Origin: Ignavibacteriales bacterium | GTDB lineage: Bacteria; Bacteroidota; Ignavibacteria; Ignavibacteriales; Ignavibacteriaceae | Direction of reading: 5' to 3' | Assembly (NCBI GenBank): GCA_003142915.1 | Contig: PLNZ01000239.1 | Coordinates: 1-12,177 of the forward strand | DNA length: 12,177 bases | Shown: positions 1 to 7,378 of the stretch, in pieces | Position numbering within the stretch: the first letter of the stretch is position 1 | Layout of the letters: the number at the start of each line of letters is the position of its first letter | The notes under the pieces: model-generated | The model's input: the letters and a program-made list of their open reading frames with translations, nothing else | What the model was told of the DNA's origin: nothing | Database searches by the model: none | Translations under genes and position numbers: made by a program

Positions 1-178
1 CCTTCATTCCAAACCAAAATTAGTGAATAAATCAAAAATTATCTCTACTTTTACATAAAAATTATTGCGGAATTAATTTATAAGTATGTTTGGATTTACA
101 TTAAATCTTTAGTTTATTTATCTTTACTATAAAGTGAATGAGTAACTTTCATGTTGATAACTTTGATGCAAAAACTTA

Positions 179-1606
179 ATGAACAAAAAATATAAATTCG
201 ATTTTAACTTTTTTAACTCATTTCAGGATATGTGCTTTTTAGTATCCGGTGATGGAAATATATTAGCTTTGAACAAAGCCGCTTGCGAAGCATTAAATGT
301 TACTGCCGGGGATATTGACGGGTACAATTTTTTTAAGTTTATAGAACCTTCTTATATAAACAAGACGAAAACTGCATTTTCCAATACCGTAAAAAACGAT
401 AAAATTGGAGGAAACTTCTCAAAATTAAATTTTAAGGAGAAAATTTTTGATATTACTTTGTCTTTTATTCCATACCTTTTTGCTGAAACAAAATTATATT
501 TTATTCTTGCAAGAGATATAACAGGTGAAAAGTTAAGAGAAACTGAGTTGATGAGGTTTTATTCTGTTGCGGAAAATACCGTAAACCCGCTGCAAATAGC
601 CGATCCAAAGGGTAGGATGGTATATGTTAACCAGGCATTTGTAAATTCAAGCGGGTTCAGCAAAGAGGAATTAATCGGAAAAAATCCAAACATTTTTAGC
701 AGCGGTAAACACTCCAGGAAATTCTGGATGAAAATGTGGAATACTATTAATAGCGGTAAAGTCTGGGTGGGAGAAGTTGAAAACAAGAAAAAGAACGGCG
801 ACCCGTCTTATACTCAGTTACTAATATCACCTATTCTTGATAACGAAGGGAAAATATATGGATTTTTTGGCATTCATAGAGACTTAACCGAAAAAAAACT
901 GCTTGAAAAACAACTGATACACACACAAAAGATGGAAAGTATCGGCACACTTGCAGCGGGTGTTGCTCATGAAGTAGGAAACCCGCTTGCTTCAATTTCG
1001 GCTTTAGTTCAGGTAGTTCAAAGATCAACTTCCGATGAATTTGCTAAAGAAAAGCTTGAATTAATCAAGAAACAGGTAACAAGAATTTCCAAAATTATCC
1101 GGGATTTGGTAGACTTTTCTCGCCCTTCAAATTATGAATTACAATTGACTGATATTAATCAGAGCATTGTTGAAGCGATAGAAATTATAAAAGTTGGGGC
1201 AAAGGCTAAAGATATAATATTTAATGTGGACTTAAATAAAAAAATACCTTTGTTGCCTTTAATATCCGACCAGATACAGCAGATATTTGTAAATATTTTA
1301 TTAAATGCCGTAGATGCAATAGCAGAATATAACGATACCCAAATACAACATATGATTTCAGTAAAGTCTAATATCAACGAAGAAAATGTTATTATTAAAT
1401 TTACAGATACCGGCGGAGGTATTCCGGAAGAAAGCCTGAATAAGGTTTTTGAACCTTTCTTTACTACAAAAAAAGAGGGAAAAGGTACGGGACTCGGCTT
1501 GTGGGTCAGTTATGGAATAGTCAAGAGTTTTCAAGGAGATATCAAAGTTGAAAGTGAGTTAAAAAAAGGGACAACTTTCACAATCATTTTGCCTATACAA
1601 CCTTAA
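179..1606 (+). CDS. PAS-domain sensor histidine kinase, NtrB-like (soluble)
   Basis: Sensor kinase that autophosphorylates on a histidine and should pass the phosphate to the NtrC-type regulator 15 bp downstream. Seen in the 475-aa product: a first PAS-like domain (about 12-115), a second PAS with PAC tail (about 120-240, ending GIHRDLTEKK), a short coiled linker, a HisKA domain with phospho-acceptor H264 in GVAHEVGNPL, and a HATPase domain with N-box N372/N376, G1 box DTGGGIP (410-416), F box FEPFFTT (424-430) and G2 box GKGTGLGL (434-441). There is no signal peptide or membrane segment, so it should sense a cytoplasmic cue through its PAS domains; the ligand cannot be told from sequence. 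The H-box resembles NtrB/AtoS/ZraS-type kinases that partner sigma-54 activators. The ATG at 179 has no clear Shine-Dalgarno sequence. The product name is secure; the signal sensed is unknown. Confidence 0.95.
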   Translation: MNKKYKFDFNFFNSFQDMCFLVSGDGNILALNKAACEALNVTAGDIDGYNFFKFIEPSYINKTKTAFSNTVKNDKIGGNFSKLNFKEKIFDITLSFIPYLFAETKLYFILARDITGEKLRETELMRFYSVAENTVNPLQIADPKGRMVYVNQAFVNSSGFSKEELIGKNPNIFSSGKHSRKFWMKMWNTINSGKVWVGEVENKKKNGDPSYTQLLISPILDNEGKIYGFFGIHRDLTEKKLLEKQLIHTQKMESIGTLAAGVAHEVGNPLASISALVQVVQRSTSDEFAKEKLELIKKQVTRISKIIRDLVDFSRPSNYELQLTDINQSIVEAIEIIKVGAKAKDIIFNVDLNKKIPLLPLISDQIQQIFVNILLNAVDAIAEYNDTQIQHMISVKSNINEENVIIKFTDTGGGIPEESLNKVFEPFFTTKKEGKGTGLGLWVSYGIVKSFQGDIKVESELKKGTTFTIILPIQP

Positions 1607-1621
1607 TTAAAGGGAAAAATT

Positions 1622-2977
1622 ATGCCGGAAAGAATATTAGTAGTTGATGATGAAGATATAATTAGGGAGTCTTTAGCATTTGTTTTAAAAAAAGAAGGCT
1701 ATACAGTTCAGGAAGCTGAAAACGGATTGGTAGCTTATAATAAACTTATTGAGGAAAGTTTTGATTTGGTCATTACGGATCTTGAAATGCCCGAAATGAA
1801 GGGGATAGAACTTCTTGAAGAAATTAAGAAGCTGAATATCCAAACTTCTGTTGTGATAATTACAGCTTTCGGATCATTAGATACTGCCATTTCAGCTTTA
1901 AGAAACGGCGCCAGCGATTATTTGCTTAAACCTGTTGAATTTGATGAATTGATAATCAAAATAAAAAGACTCTTCGATGTAAAAAATCTTCTAATGGAAA
2001 ACCGGCTGCTAAGGAAAGAAGTACAAAGAAATTATGATTTTGAAAACATAGTAGGTAAAAGCGTTGCAATTAGAAAAGTTTATGAAATGATTCAAACCGT
2101 TGCCGAAACAGATACTACCATTTTAATAACCGGCAAAAGCGGCACCGGCAAAGAGCTTGTTGCCAAGGCTCTTCATTATAGCAGTAAAAGAAGAAACAAA
2201 CCCCTGATTACCGTTAATTGCGGTACCATTACGGAAAATTTAATTGAAAGCGAACTATTTGGACACAAAAAGGGCTCATTTACAGGCGCAATTTCGGATA
2301 AAGACGGTTTGATAAAAGCAGCAGACGGCGGTACATTATTTCTTGACGAAATTAGCGAGCTCCCTTTGCAGCTTCAGGTAAAGCTGCTGCGTGTTCTACA
2401 GGAAAAGGAATATACTCCTGTCGGTTCTACAGCAGCAATTCAAGTCAATGTCAGATTTATTGCCTCTACCAACAGGGAACTTAAGGAAGAAGTTATTGCC
2501 GGAAGATTCAGAGAAGATCTTTATTACAGGCTGAATATCGTTGAAATTAAACTCCCTTCTCTAAAAGAAAGAGAGGAAGATATTACACTGCTTGCCGATC
2601 ATTTCCTGAATAAATACAGGCGGGAAATGAACAAGAATATTAAGGGAATTGATCCCGAAGCAATGCGCGCAATAATTGCCTATGAGTGGAAAGGTGAAAT
2701 ACGCGAGCTGGAAAACACCCTTGAACGGGCAGTTATTTTCTGCAAAGATGAATTTATTACTCTAAAAGATTTACCTCAGACATTTAATTCAAAAACGGGA
2801 ACTACCGATTTTTCCAAAATGGGTTCGTTGGAAGATTCTGTCAGAAAATTTGAAAAAGATTATATTTATAAAGCGCTTGAGAATAATAATTTCGACAAAG
2901 AAAAAACTGCCGATCTGTTAAAAGTTGGCCTATCAACCTTATATAGAAAACTAAAAGAGCTTGATATAAAAGCTTAA
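1622..2977 (+). CDS. Sigma-54-dependent response regulator, NtrC family
   Basis: Phosphorylation-controlled activator of sigma-54 RNA polymerase and the partner of the preceding kinase gene. The 451-aa product has the family's usual three parts. The receiver (1-120) has acidic pair D9/D10, phospho-acceptor D53, T81 and K103. The AAA+ domain (about 143-385) has Walker A GKSGTGKE (171-178), sigma-54 contact loop GSFTGA (218-223, the common Ser variant of GAFTGA), Walker B GGTLFLDE (236-243) and the GRFREDLYYRL arginine-finger region (294-304). A Fis-type helix-turn-helix closes the protein (about 404-447, ending TADLLKVGLSTLYRKLKEL). The usual WPGNVRELEN is WKGEIRELEN here, keeping the sensor-II Arg. 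A weak purine-rich site (AAAGGGAAAA) precedes the ATG. The 15-bp gap implies co-transcription with the kinase. A likely target is the sigma-54 promoter at 3188-3202. Confidence 0.96.
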   Translation: MPERILVVDDEDIIRESLAFVLKKEGYTVQEAENGLVAYNKLIEESFDLVITDLEMPEMKGIELLEEIKKLNIQTSVVIITAFGSLDTAISALRNGASDYLLKPVEFDELIIKIKRLFDVKNLLMENRLLRKEVQRNYDFENIVGKSVAIRKVYEMIQTVAETDTTILITGKSGTGKELVAKALHYSSKRRNKPLITVNCGTITENLIESELFGHKKGSFTGAISDKDGLIKAADGGTLFLDEISELPLQLQVKLLRVLQEKEYTPVGSTAAIQVNVRFIASTNRELKEEVIAGRFREDLYYRLNIVEIKLPSLKEREEDITLLADHFLNKYRREMNKNIKGIDPEAMRAIIAYEWKGEIRELENTLERAVIFCKDEFITLKDLPQTFNSKTGTTDFSKMGSLEDSVRKFEKDYIYKALENNNFDKEKTADLLKVGLSTLYRKLKELDIKA

Positions 2978-3127
2978 AGAGCTGCTGAAATATTTTGTAA
3001 AAATAGGATTGTAAATATTTTGCTATTCAATTAAAATTTTTCTCATTTATTATAACGGTTCTTCAATATTTTTCAATAGCGGGAACTTAAGGGTAGAATA
3101 ATATTTAAAACAAGGCTTTATTTAGTT

Positions 3128-3175
3128 GCATATCAATAATTTAGTTAGAATTCAAACATTATTATTATGATATGC
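3128..3175. promoter_or_regulatory. Inverted-repeat half-sites, possible activator binding site
   Basis: GCATATCA at 3128-3135 recurs as its exact reverse complement TGATATGC at 3168-3175, with arm starts 40 bp apart (about four helical turns). The pair lies between the NtrC-type gene and the sigma-54 promoter candidate at 3188. It could be the upstream activating site for the regulator, but the right arm is unusually close to the -24 element and the arms are AT-rich, so chance is possible. Confidence 0.28.
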
Positions 3176-3187
3176 GACACCATCAAT

Positions 3188-3202
3188 TGGCACGCAAATC
3201 GC
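3188..3202 (+). promoter_or_regulatory. Sigma-54 (-24/-12) promoter candidate
   Basis: TGGCAC at 3188-3193, five bases, then TCGC at 3199-3202. This matches the sigma-54 consensus TGGCAC-N5-TTGC at all but one base. The two invariant dinucleotides GG (3189-3190) and GC (3201-3202) have exactly the required 10 bases between them. Transcription would begin near 3213, giving a leader of roughly 50 nt before the receiver gene at 3266. It lies directly downstream of a gene for a sigma-54 activator, which strengthens the call. Confidence 0.65.
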
Positions 3203-3265
3203 CTTTTAGAACCGGTAGCGTTTTGCTCATTTCTTATTAACGTAATAAATTTTTAAGCTCCCTTA

Positions 3266-3619
3266 ATGAAAAAGATTGTTGTATATAGTCCCGATTCGAA
3301 TGTTTGCTTAAGCCTTTTTATGTATTTACAGAGCGATTATAATGTAACTACTACTACCGATGTGACAATATTAAAAACAATGACTAAACACATTAAATTC
3401 GATTTGCTAATTATGGATGCCCCGCCGTCAAATTCAGTCGAAGCGTTTTGTAAAGAAATAAAAGAGCGGCATCCTGAGATACCCGTAATACTTACTTATG
3501 TTTATCAAGATAATTATAAAACTTTTGATTTGAATATAAGAAAATATATAAGCTCGGTGTTTTATAAACCGATTGATTTATATGAAGTATCAAAGTATAT
3601 GACATCATTGCTGGTTTGA
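3266..3619 (+). CDS. Stand-alone degenerate response-regulator receiver protein
   Basis: A 117-aa protein consisting only of a CheY-like fold with no output domain. Seen: an N-terminal beta strand KKIVVYS, D51 in LLIMDAPP at the phospho-acceptor position, T77 in VILTYVY and K101 in VFYKPIDL, matching the conserved Thr and Lys of receivers. The acidic pair that normally binds magnesium at the end of strand 1 is replaced by S8-P9, with D10 next to it, so phosphorylation may be weak or absent. It could act as a phosphate sink, a protein-interaction module or a phosphorylation-independent switch; sequence alone does not decide. A sigma-54 promoter candidate lies about 65 bp upstream of its ATG, and the kinase/activator pair precedes it, so it is probably a member or target of that circuit. 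No Shine-Dalgarno site is evident. Confidence 0.8.
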   Translation: MKKIVVYSPDSNVCLSLFMYLQSDYNVTTTTDVTILKTMTKHIKFDLLIMDAPPSNSVEAFCKEIKERHPEIPVILTYVYQDNYKTFDLNIRKYISSVFYKPIDLYEVSKYMTSLLV

Positions 3620-3659
3620 ATTCTTTTATTATTTGAAACTGTTTGGAAGGAATTGTAAA

Positions 3660-3706
3660 ATAAGAGGGGAATATCAAATGCTTAGCCCCATGCTCTTATA
3701 GATTTT
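3660..3706. terminator. Probable bidirectional intrinsic terminator
   Basis: ATAAGAG (3660-3666) pairs with CTCTTAT (3693-3699), and GGG (3667-3669) pairs with CCC (3687-3689) across a three-base bulge. A T-rich tail follows on the + strand (ATTTTT, 3701-3706) and TTTTA follows on the minus strand. It sits between the converging receiver (ends 3619) and Nudix (ends 3729) genes, which fits a shared terminator. The loop of about 17 bases and the bulge lower confidence. Confidence 0.55.
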
Positions 3707-3728
3707 TCCATAAAACTCTACTTACTTT

Positions 3729-4349
3729 TCAATCAAAATCCGCCGGTAAACCGGGATTTCTATAAAATTCAAAAACCCTTTTTATCTGACTTTTTATAAC
3801 CCTTGAGTGGGATAGTTCAGGTATTTTGTCTTCTTCAAAAAAATCAACATCATCTGTTTCATTGCTGATGGTTTTTTTACCGCCTTGCAAATCGCATAGA
3901 AAAATTAATTTATAAACATGAAAAGGAAACGGAGGTTTATGCCCTTGTTTTGCTCTGTCATAAACGGCAAGTATTTTTTTTGATTTCACAATAAAACCGG
4001 ATTCTTCAAATACTTCCCTTTCAACGGATTCACTCGGTATTTCATTAGGATCAGCCCAGCCGCCCGGTAAAGTCCAGCCGCCGTCAATTTTTTCTTTAAC
4101 AAGAAGAATTTTATTATCTTTAAAAACAACACCTCTTACATCTACTTTAGGTGTAGCGTATCCATCTACATTTTTGAACAGTTCCTTAATAAATTCAAAA
4201 TCGCCGTCCGAATTTGAAGCCATTATTTCAGCTGATATATTTCTTATCTGATTATAACGCTCAACATCAAATTCATTTACAGCATAAGTAAGCCCGTTTT
4301 GTGCAATTGCCTGCAAACTCTTTGCCCATTCAAGCCATTTTGGTTCCAT
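3729..4349 (-). CDS. Nudix hydrolase with N-terminal helper domain (YjhB/ADP-ribose pyrophosphatase-like)
   Basis: Hydrolyses a nucleoside diphosphate linked to another group (family knowledge); the substrate is not determined by sequence. The 206-aa product has an N-terminal helical domain (about 1-60, starting PKWLEWAKSLQAIAQNGLTY) typical of the group whose members include ADP-ribose or nucleotide-sugar pyrophosphatases. The Nudix fold follows with a complete Nudix box: G97, E103, R111-E112, E115-E116, G118, matching GX5EX7REUXEEXGU. All metal-binding glutamates are present, so it should be active. The ATG at 4349 is preceded on the minus strand by an AAAGG Shine-Dalgarno sequence at good spacing. 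It stands alone, divergent from the M1 peptidase remnant and converging with the receiver gene. It is probably a housekeeping nucleotide-metabolism or salvage enzyme. Confidence 0.92.
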   Translation of the reverse strand: MEPKWLEWAKSLQAIAQNGLTYAVNEFDVERYNQIRNISAEIMASNSDGDFEFIKELFKNVDGYATPKVDVRGVVFKDNKILLVKEKIDGGWTLPGGWADPNEIPSESVEREVFEESGFIVKSKKILAVYDRAKQGHKPPFPFHVYKLIFLCDLQGGKKTISNETDDVDFFEEDKIPELSHSRVIKSQIKRVFEFYRNPGLPADFD

Positions 4350-4402
4350 ATTCTGCCTTTCACATTTTGTTAAATGGATTAAAAAGGAATAATTTTAATA
4401 TA

Positions 4403-4410
4403 CAAATATA
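4403..4410 (-). promoter_or_regulatory. Possible Bacteroidota-type -7 element for the Nudix gene
   Basis: Read on the minus strand, this is TATATTTG, a perfect match to the Bacteroidota -7 consensus TAnnTTTG. It would give a leader of roughly 50 nt before the Nudix ATG. No matching TTTG -33 element is seen at the usual spacing, and matches like this arise by chance in such AT-rich DNA. Confidence 0.25.
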
Positions 4411-4488
4411 AATCTGTTTGTTTTTTATTAGGAACGGTGATGGATAGTAAAAATTTGCTTTCCTTCCATCTGCTTGTGATATTAATAA

Positions 4489-4884
4489 ATGAAATTTTTA
4501 AATAACTATATTATTGAGAAGCTGTTATTTGCTTTTCTATTATATAACAGCACTGTGGCAGATCATTATAAGCACAATATCGAAATAGATATTCAGTATT
4601 ATACGTTCAAAATAACATTAAGTGATTCAACTGCTGCTATAACCGGTGAAGCTGAAATTAAAATAAAGTTTCTTTCGGATGGCATCAAAAAGTTTGATCT
4701 CTAACTTGCAGGACTTGACTCTTCATCAGGAAAGGGTATGGTCGTAAGTCAGATTGAACAAGAAGGGAAAGCTTTAATATTTCTTCATTTAAATGATCAT
4801 TTGGAAATAAAGCGTTCCTATCCCGACAAAGGTAATGGTCATATAGAAATCATCGAACTGAATACCCATTTAAAAAATGTTTAG
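4489..4884 (+). pseudogene. Remnant of an M1-family aminopeptidase N-terminal domain
   Basis: The reading frame from the ATG at 4489 encodes a signal-peptide-like start (MKFLNNYIIEKLLFAFLLY) and then the first beta strands of the M1 peptidase N-terminal domain: HYKHNIEIDIQYYTFKITL, then ITGEAEIKIKF. A TAA at 4702-4704 interrupts it after KKFDL. The same frame continues beyond the stop with LAGLDSSSGKGMVV and then FLHLNDHLEIK, which is the sequence expected next in M1 peptidases (DL-AGLD...KG...V). The frame ends at TAG 4882-4884, overlapping the stop of the converging LolA-like gene. Everything after about codon 131, including the catalytic HExxH zinc site, is missing; family members usually exceed 600 aa. 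So this is a 5' fragment of a secreted peptidase gene with a nonsense mutation, not a functional small gene. The assignment rests on motif resemblance only. Confidence 0.75.
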
Positions 4885-5576
4885 TTTTTTGAAGTTTTCG
4901 CCTTTTTAAGAAAGATAGAATCCGGGATTCCTTTATTAACTACATAATTAGAATATGTCAAGAATACCTTCCCTGTAGAACTATCTGGATTATCTTTCTT
5001 GTTATTACTATTCTCTTCCTCCATTGAATTATGTGAAAGCTTTAACCTGACAGCATTAAATGAAAATTCTATATTATCAGGTAAAGGAAATTTATTATTT
5101 CCATAACCTAAAATTATAGTAAAAGTACCGTTTGTTTTTGTTGTTGATTCCACTTTGCGAAGAAGGTTTTCACTCTGATCTATCCATAGTGTTGATAGTA
5201 TAAAATCGCCTTTATCATTTAACGGAATAATCTTTACAACCAAGGTATTATGACCTTCAAATAATTCATCTTTGGCATAAATAGCGGTAAATTCTCCGCC
5301 CAATAAAGATAAAGGTGATGTATAAAGGCCGTCTTTAGGAAGCATTGCAAATCCATCCGACTCGATATGCATTTTATCCGGCTGCTTAAAATATATTTTA
5401 GCCTTCATTTCCGGAACTTTTAAGAAAGTGACATCAACTTTTATATCAACATCGGCAGAATAATCTTTTACTTTTTGAAAAGTATCTTTTAAGTTCTTTA
5501 TTATAACATTAGGATCTTTGCTTTGAGCAAAACAGATAGTTGTTATCAAGAAATATAATAGAAATACTTTTTTCAT
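4881..5576 (-). CDS. Secreted LolA-like protein (outer-membrane lipoprotein-sorting type)
   Basis: A 231-aa exported protein. The N-terminus is a signal peptide (MKKVFLLYFLITTICFA, likely cut before Q18); no proper lipobox surrounds C15, so a soluble periplasmic product is expected. The mature part starts with DPNVIIKNLKDTFQKVKDYSADVDIKV and continues with alternating beta strands (KAKIYFKQPDKMHIESDGF, then LSTLWIDQSENLLRKVES). This layout is that of the LolA/LolB half-barrel superfamily, which binds acyl chains of lipoproteins or other lipids. A low-complexity Asn/Glu/Lys stretch near residues 183-198 looks like a loop insertion. It is the last gene of an operon with an ABC permease and ATPase, 42 bp after the permease. 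That suggests it either carries a substrate for that transporter or monitors it. Family call moderate; function inferred. Confidence 0.7.
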   Translation of the reverse strand: MKKVFLLYFLITTICFAQSKDPNVIIKNLKDTFQKVKDYSADVDIKVDVTFLKVPEMKAKIYFKQPDKMHIESDGFAMLPKDGLYTSPLSLLGGEFTAIYAKDELFEGHNTLVVKIIPLNDKGDFILSTLWIDQSENLLRKVESTTKTNGTFTIILGYGNNKFPLPDNIEFSFNAVRLKLSHNSMEEENSNNKKDNPDSSTGKVFLTYSNYVVNKGIPDSIFLKKAKTSKN

Positions 5577-5618
5577 TTCAATTCCCGGTGATTATAACTA
5601 TTGTAATATTCCTACCAT

Positions 5619-6458
5619 TCAGGTAAGAATATCTTTTTTGTAAAATATATAGGATGCTAATCCGAAAAGCCCGGCAATATGCCCGAGCATTATTAAAGTT
5701 GATTTAACAATCTCATATGTATCTATAGGCTTATCAAAAAACATACTCCAGGATCCCATATAGCTGGTAAACAAGTATGGTTTGATAGTTTGAAAAAGAT
5801 CCACATTGATAGCAGATATTATTAAAAAAATTATTATTATCGCCATAGTTGTAATTATGGGACCTATTGCGTTTTCAACAAGTGCAGAGAATAAAAAGGC
5901 AAGAGAAGCAACCACTCCCATACTCAATACAGCAAAACCGTATGCCAAAAGAAATCTCCATAAAATATCGTTTTTTGCAAATACCATAATAATACCGCCT
6001 CTAAAAACCATCAATTCCCCTGTCCCAAGAAGCAAATAACCTAAACCGAGGCTAACAATTGCAAGCCAAAGAATCAGCAGGAATGTATAAATAATACCGG
6101 CTATAAATTTGGAACTTACTATTTTCATTCTTGAAACAGGCCTAGTAAGAATTAGCCTGTAGGTACCGGCAGTAGCTTCGCCTGCCAATAGATCTCCGGC
6201 AACCAGAGTTATTAGAAACGGTATGTGAACTGAGAGGCTGTTTAGTATTAAATACGAGACAAAATATGTATTCAGCAAATTTCCAACGAATATAAATGAC
6301 TGCTGAAGGTCTCTGGTCATAAAATCTAAAGATTTATGACCTTCTATCTGTAATGCAAATTCAATAACAGGAACAAGAATGGCTATGGCGATAAATCCTA
6401 TATAGGTGCGCCATTTTTTAAATATTTTATAAAGCTCTATATTGATTAATTTAATCAT
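5619..6458 (-). CDS. ABC-2 type transporter permease
   Basis: Membrane subunit of an ABC exporter; its 279 aa show about six hydrophobic segments (near 19-37, 60-87, 118-144, 168-192, 198-218 and 251-273). Diagnostic of the ABC-2 family is the cytoplasmic loop after the second segment, GDLLAGEATAGTYRLILTRP (88-107), then VSRMKIVSSKF, the region that contacts the ATPase. Its ATG overlaps the stop of the ATPase gene in an ATGA, so the two are translationally coupled and make one transporter. Relatives in this broad group export antibiotics, lipids or peptides, or take part in copper/nitrous-oxide processing or gliding; nothing here fixes the substrate. The LolA-like gene downstream hints at a lipid or lipoprotein-related role (inference). 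Confidence 0.92.
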   Translation of the reverse strand: MIKLINIELYKIFKKWRTYIGFIAIAILVPVIEFALQIEGHKSLDFMTRDLQQSFIFVGNLLNTYFVSYLILNSLSVHIPFLITLVAGDLLAGEATAGTYRLILTRPVSRMKIVSSKFIAGIIYTFLLILWLAIVSLGLGYLLLGTGELMVFRGGIIMVFAKNDILWRFLLAYGFAVLSMGVVASLAFLFSALVENAIGPIITTMAIIIIFLIISAINVDLFQTIKPYLFTSYMGSWSMFFDKPIDTYEIVKSTLIMLGHIAGLFGLASYIFYKKDILT

Positions 6459-7378
6459 CCGGATACCTTCTGCGTAATGTTCAGAAAGTATTCTTCCAGT
6501 GAACGGGTTGGTATCATAGCTCCTACCATAATATCATTTTGAACCAAATATTTATTCAATTGCGGAGCCTCACCGGGAGATAAATTAAAAATCAGTTTCC
6601 CGTTAATCGCTATATCAAGTTTATCTATCCATAAAGTATTATTCAGAAGCGATTTTGTTTTTTCCAGGTCGTCAACTTCAAAAGTAACGCGCACATTTTT
6701 TGAGTCTAATAATTCTTCAACATTACCCTCGACTTTAGCAGAGCCTTTATCTATAATAATCATTCTGTTCGCAATCAATTCCACCTCATATAAAACATGA
6801 GAAGAGAGAAAAATTGTTTTTTGTTTTTCTTTGCTTAAATAAATTATCATATCTCTTATTTCTTTCATTCCCTGTGGATCCAGACCGGTAGTTGGTTCAT
6901 CGAGAATTATTAATTCGGGATCGTGCAGAAGGGCCTGCGCCAATCCAAGCCGTTGTTTCATTCCATGTGAAAATGTTTTTACTTTACTTTTGTATCTTTT
7001 CTCCAGCCCGACTAATTCCAGCACTTCCATTATCCTGTTTTTCGATATCTCTTTGCCTGAGATTTTTCCCATTATTTCAAGGTTCTTAAAAGCCGACAAA
7101 TACCCGTAAAAATCAGGTTTTTCAACAATTGCACCTATATTACTTAGTATTTCCGTACGGTGTTGTTTTAATGTTTTCCCGAATACCTTTATACTTCCCT
7201 CAGTGGGTGCAATAAGAGAAACAAGCATTCTTATAGTTGTACTTTTGCCTGCTCCGTTCGGGCCAAGAAATCCAAAGACATCGCCTTTATATACATTAAG
7301 GTTTAAATTATTAACTGCTTTTAAGTCTTTGAATTGCTTTGAAAGATTCTCTATTTCGATAACTTTTTCAGAATCCAA
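6455..7378 (-). CDS. ABC transporter ATP-binding protein (BcrA/DRA-like)
   Basis: ATPase subunit of the exporter whose permease follows. The 307-aa product shows Walker A GPNGAGKST (39-47), a Q-loop region with Glu instead of Gln (IVEKPDFYGYLS, 84-95, common in BcrA-like exporters), signature FSHGMKQRL (136-144), Walker B LIILDEP (156-162), D-loop GLD (165-167) and switch His194 in LSSH. A C-terminal extension of about 80 residues is usual in this group. The start is TTG: the in-frame codon upstream series runs into TAA at 7394-7396 with no ATG, the next internal Met is far inside the domain, and AGGAAA lies just upstream (7383-7388). First gene of the three-gene minus-strand operon. The ATGA overlap with the permease supports coupled translation. 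Confidence 0.95.
   Translation of the reverse strand: MDSEKVIEIENLSKQFKDLKAVNNLNLNVYKGDVFGFLGPNGAGKSTTIRMLVSLIAPTEGSIKVFGKTLKQHRTEILSNIGAIVEKPDFYGYLSAFKNLEIMGKISGKEISKNRIMEVLELVGLEKRYKSKVKTFSHGMKQRLGLAQALLHDPELIILDEPTTGLDPQGMKEIRDMIIYLSKEKQKTIFLSSHVLYEVELIANRMIIIDKGSAKVEGNVEELLDSKNVRVTFEVDDLEKTKSLLNNTLWIDKLDIAINGKLIFNLSPGEAPQLNKYLVQNDIMVGAMIPTRSLEEYFLNITQKVSG

Noticed and set aside
158..165. TAACTTTG, a -7-like match before the histidine kinase
   Set aside because: It would leave a leader of only a few bases and lacks a -33 element.
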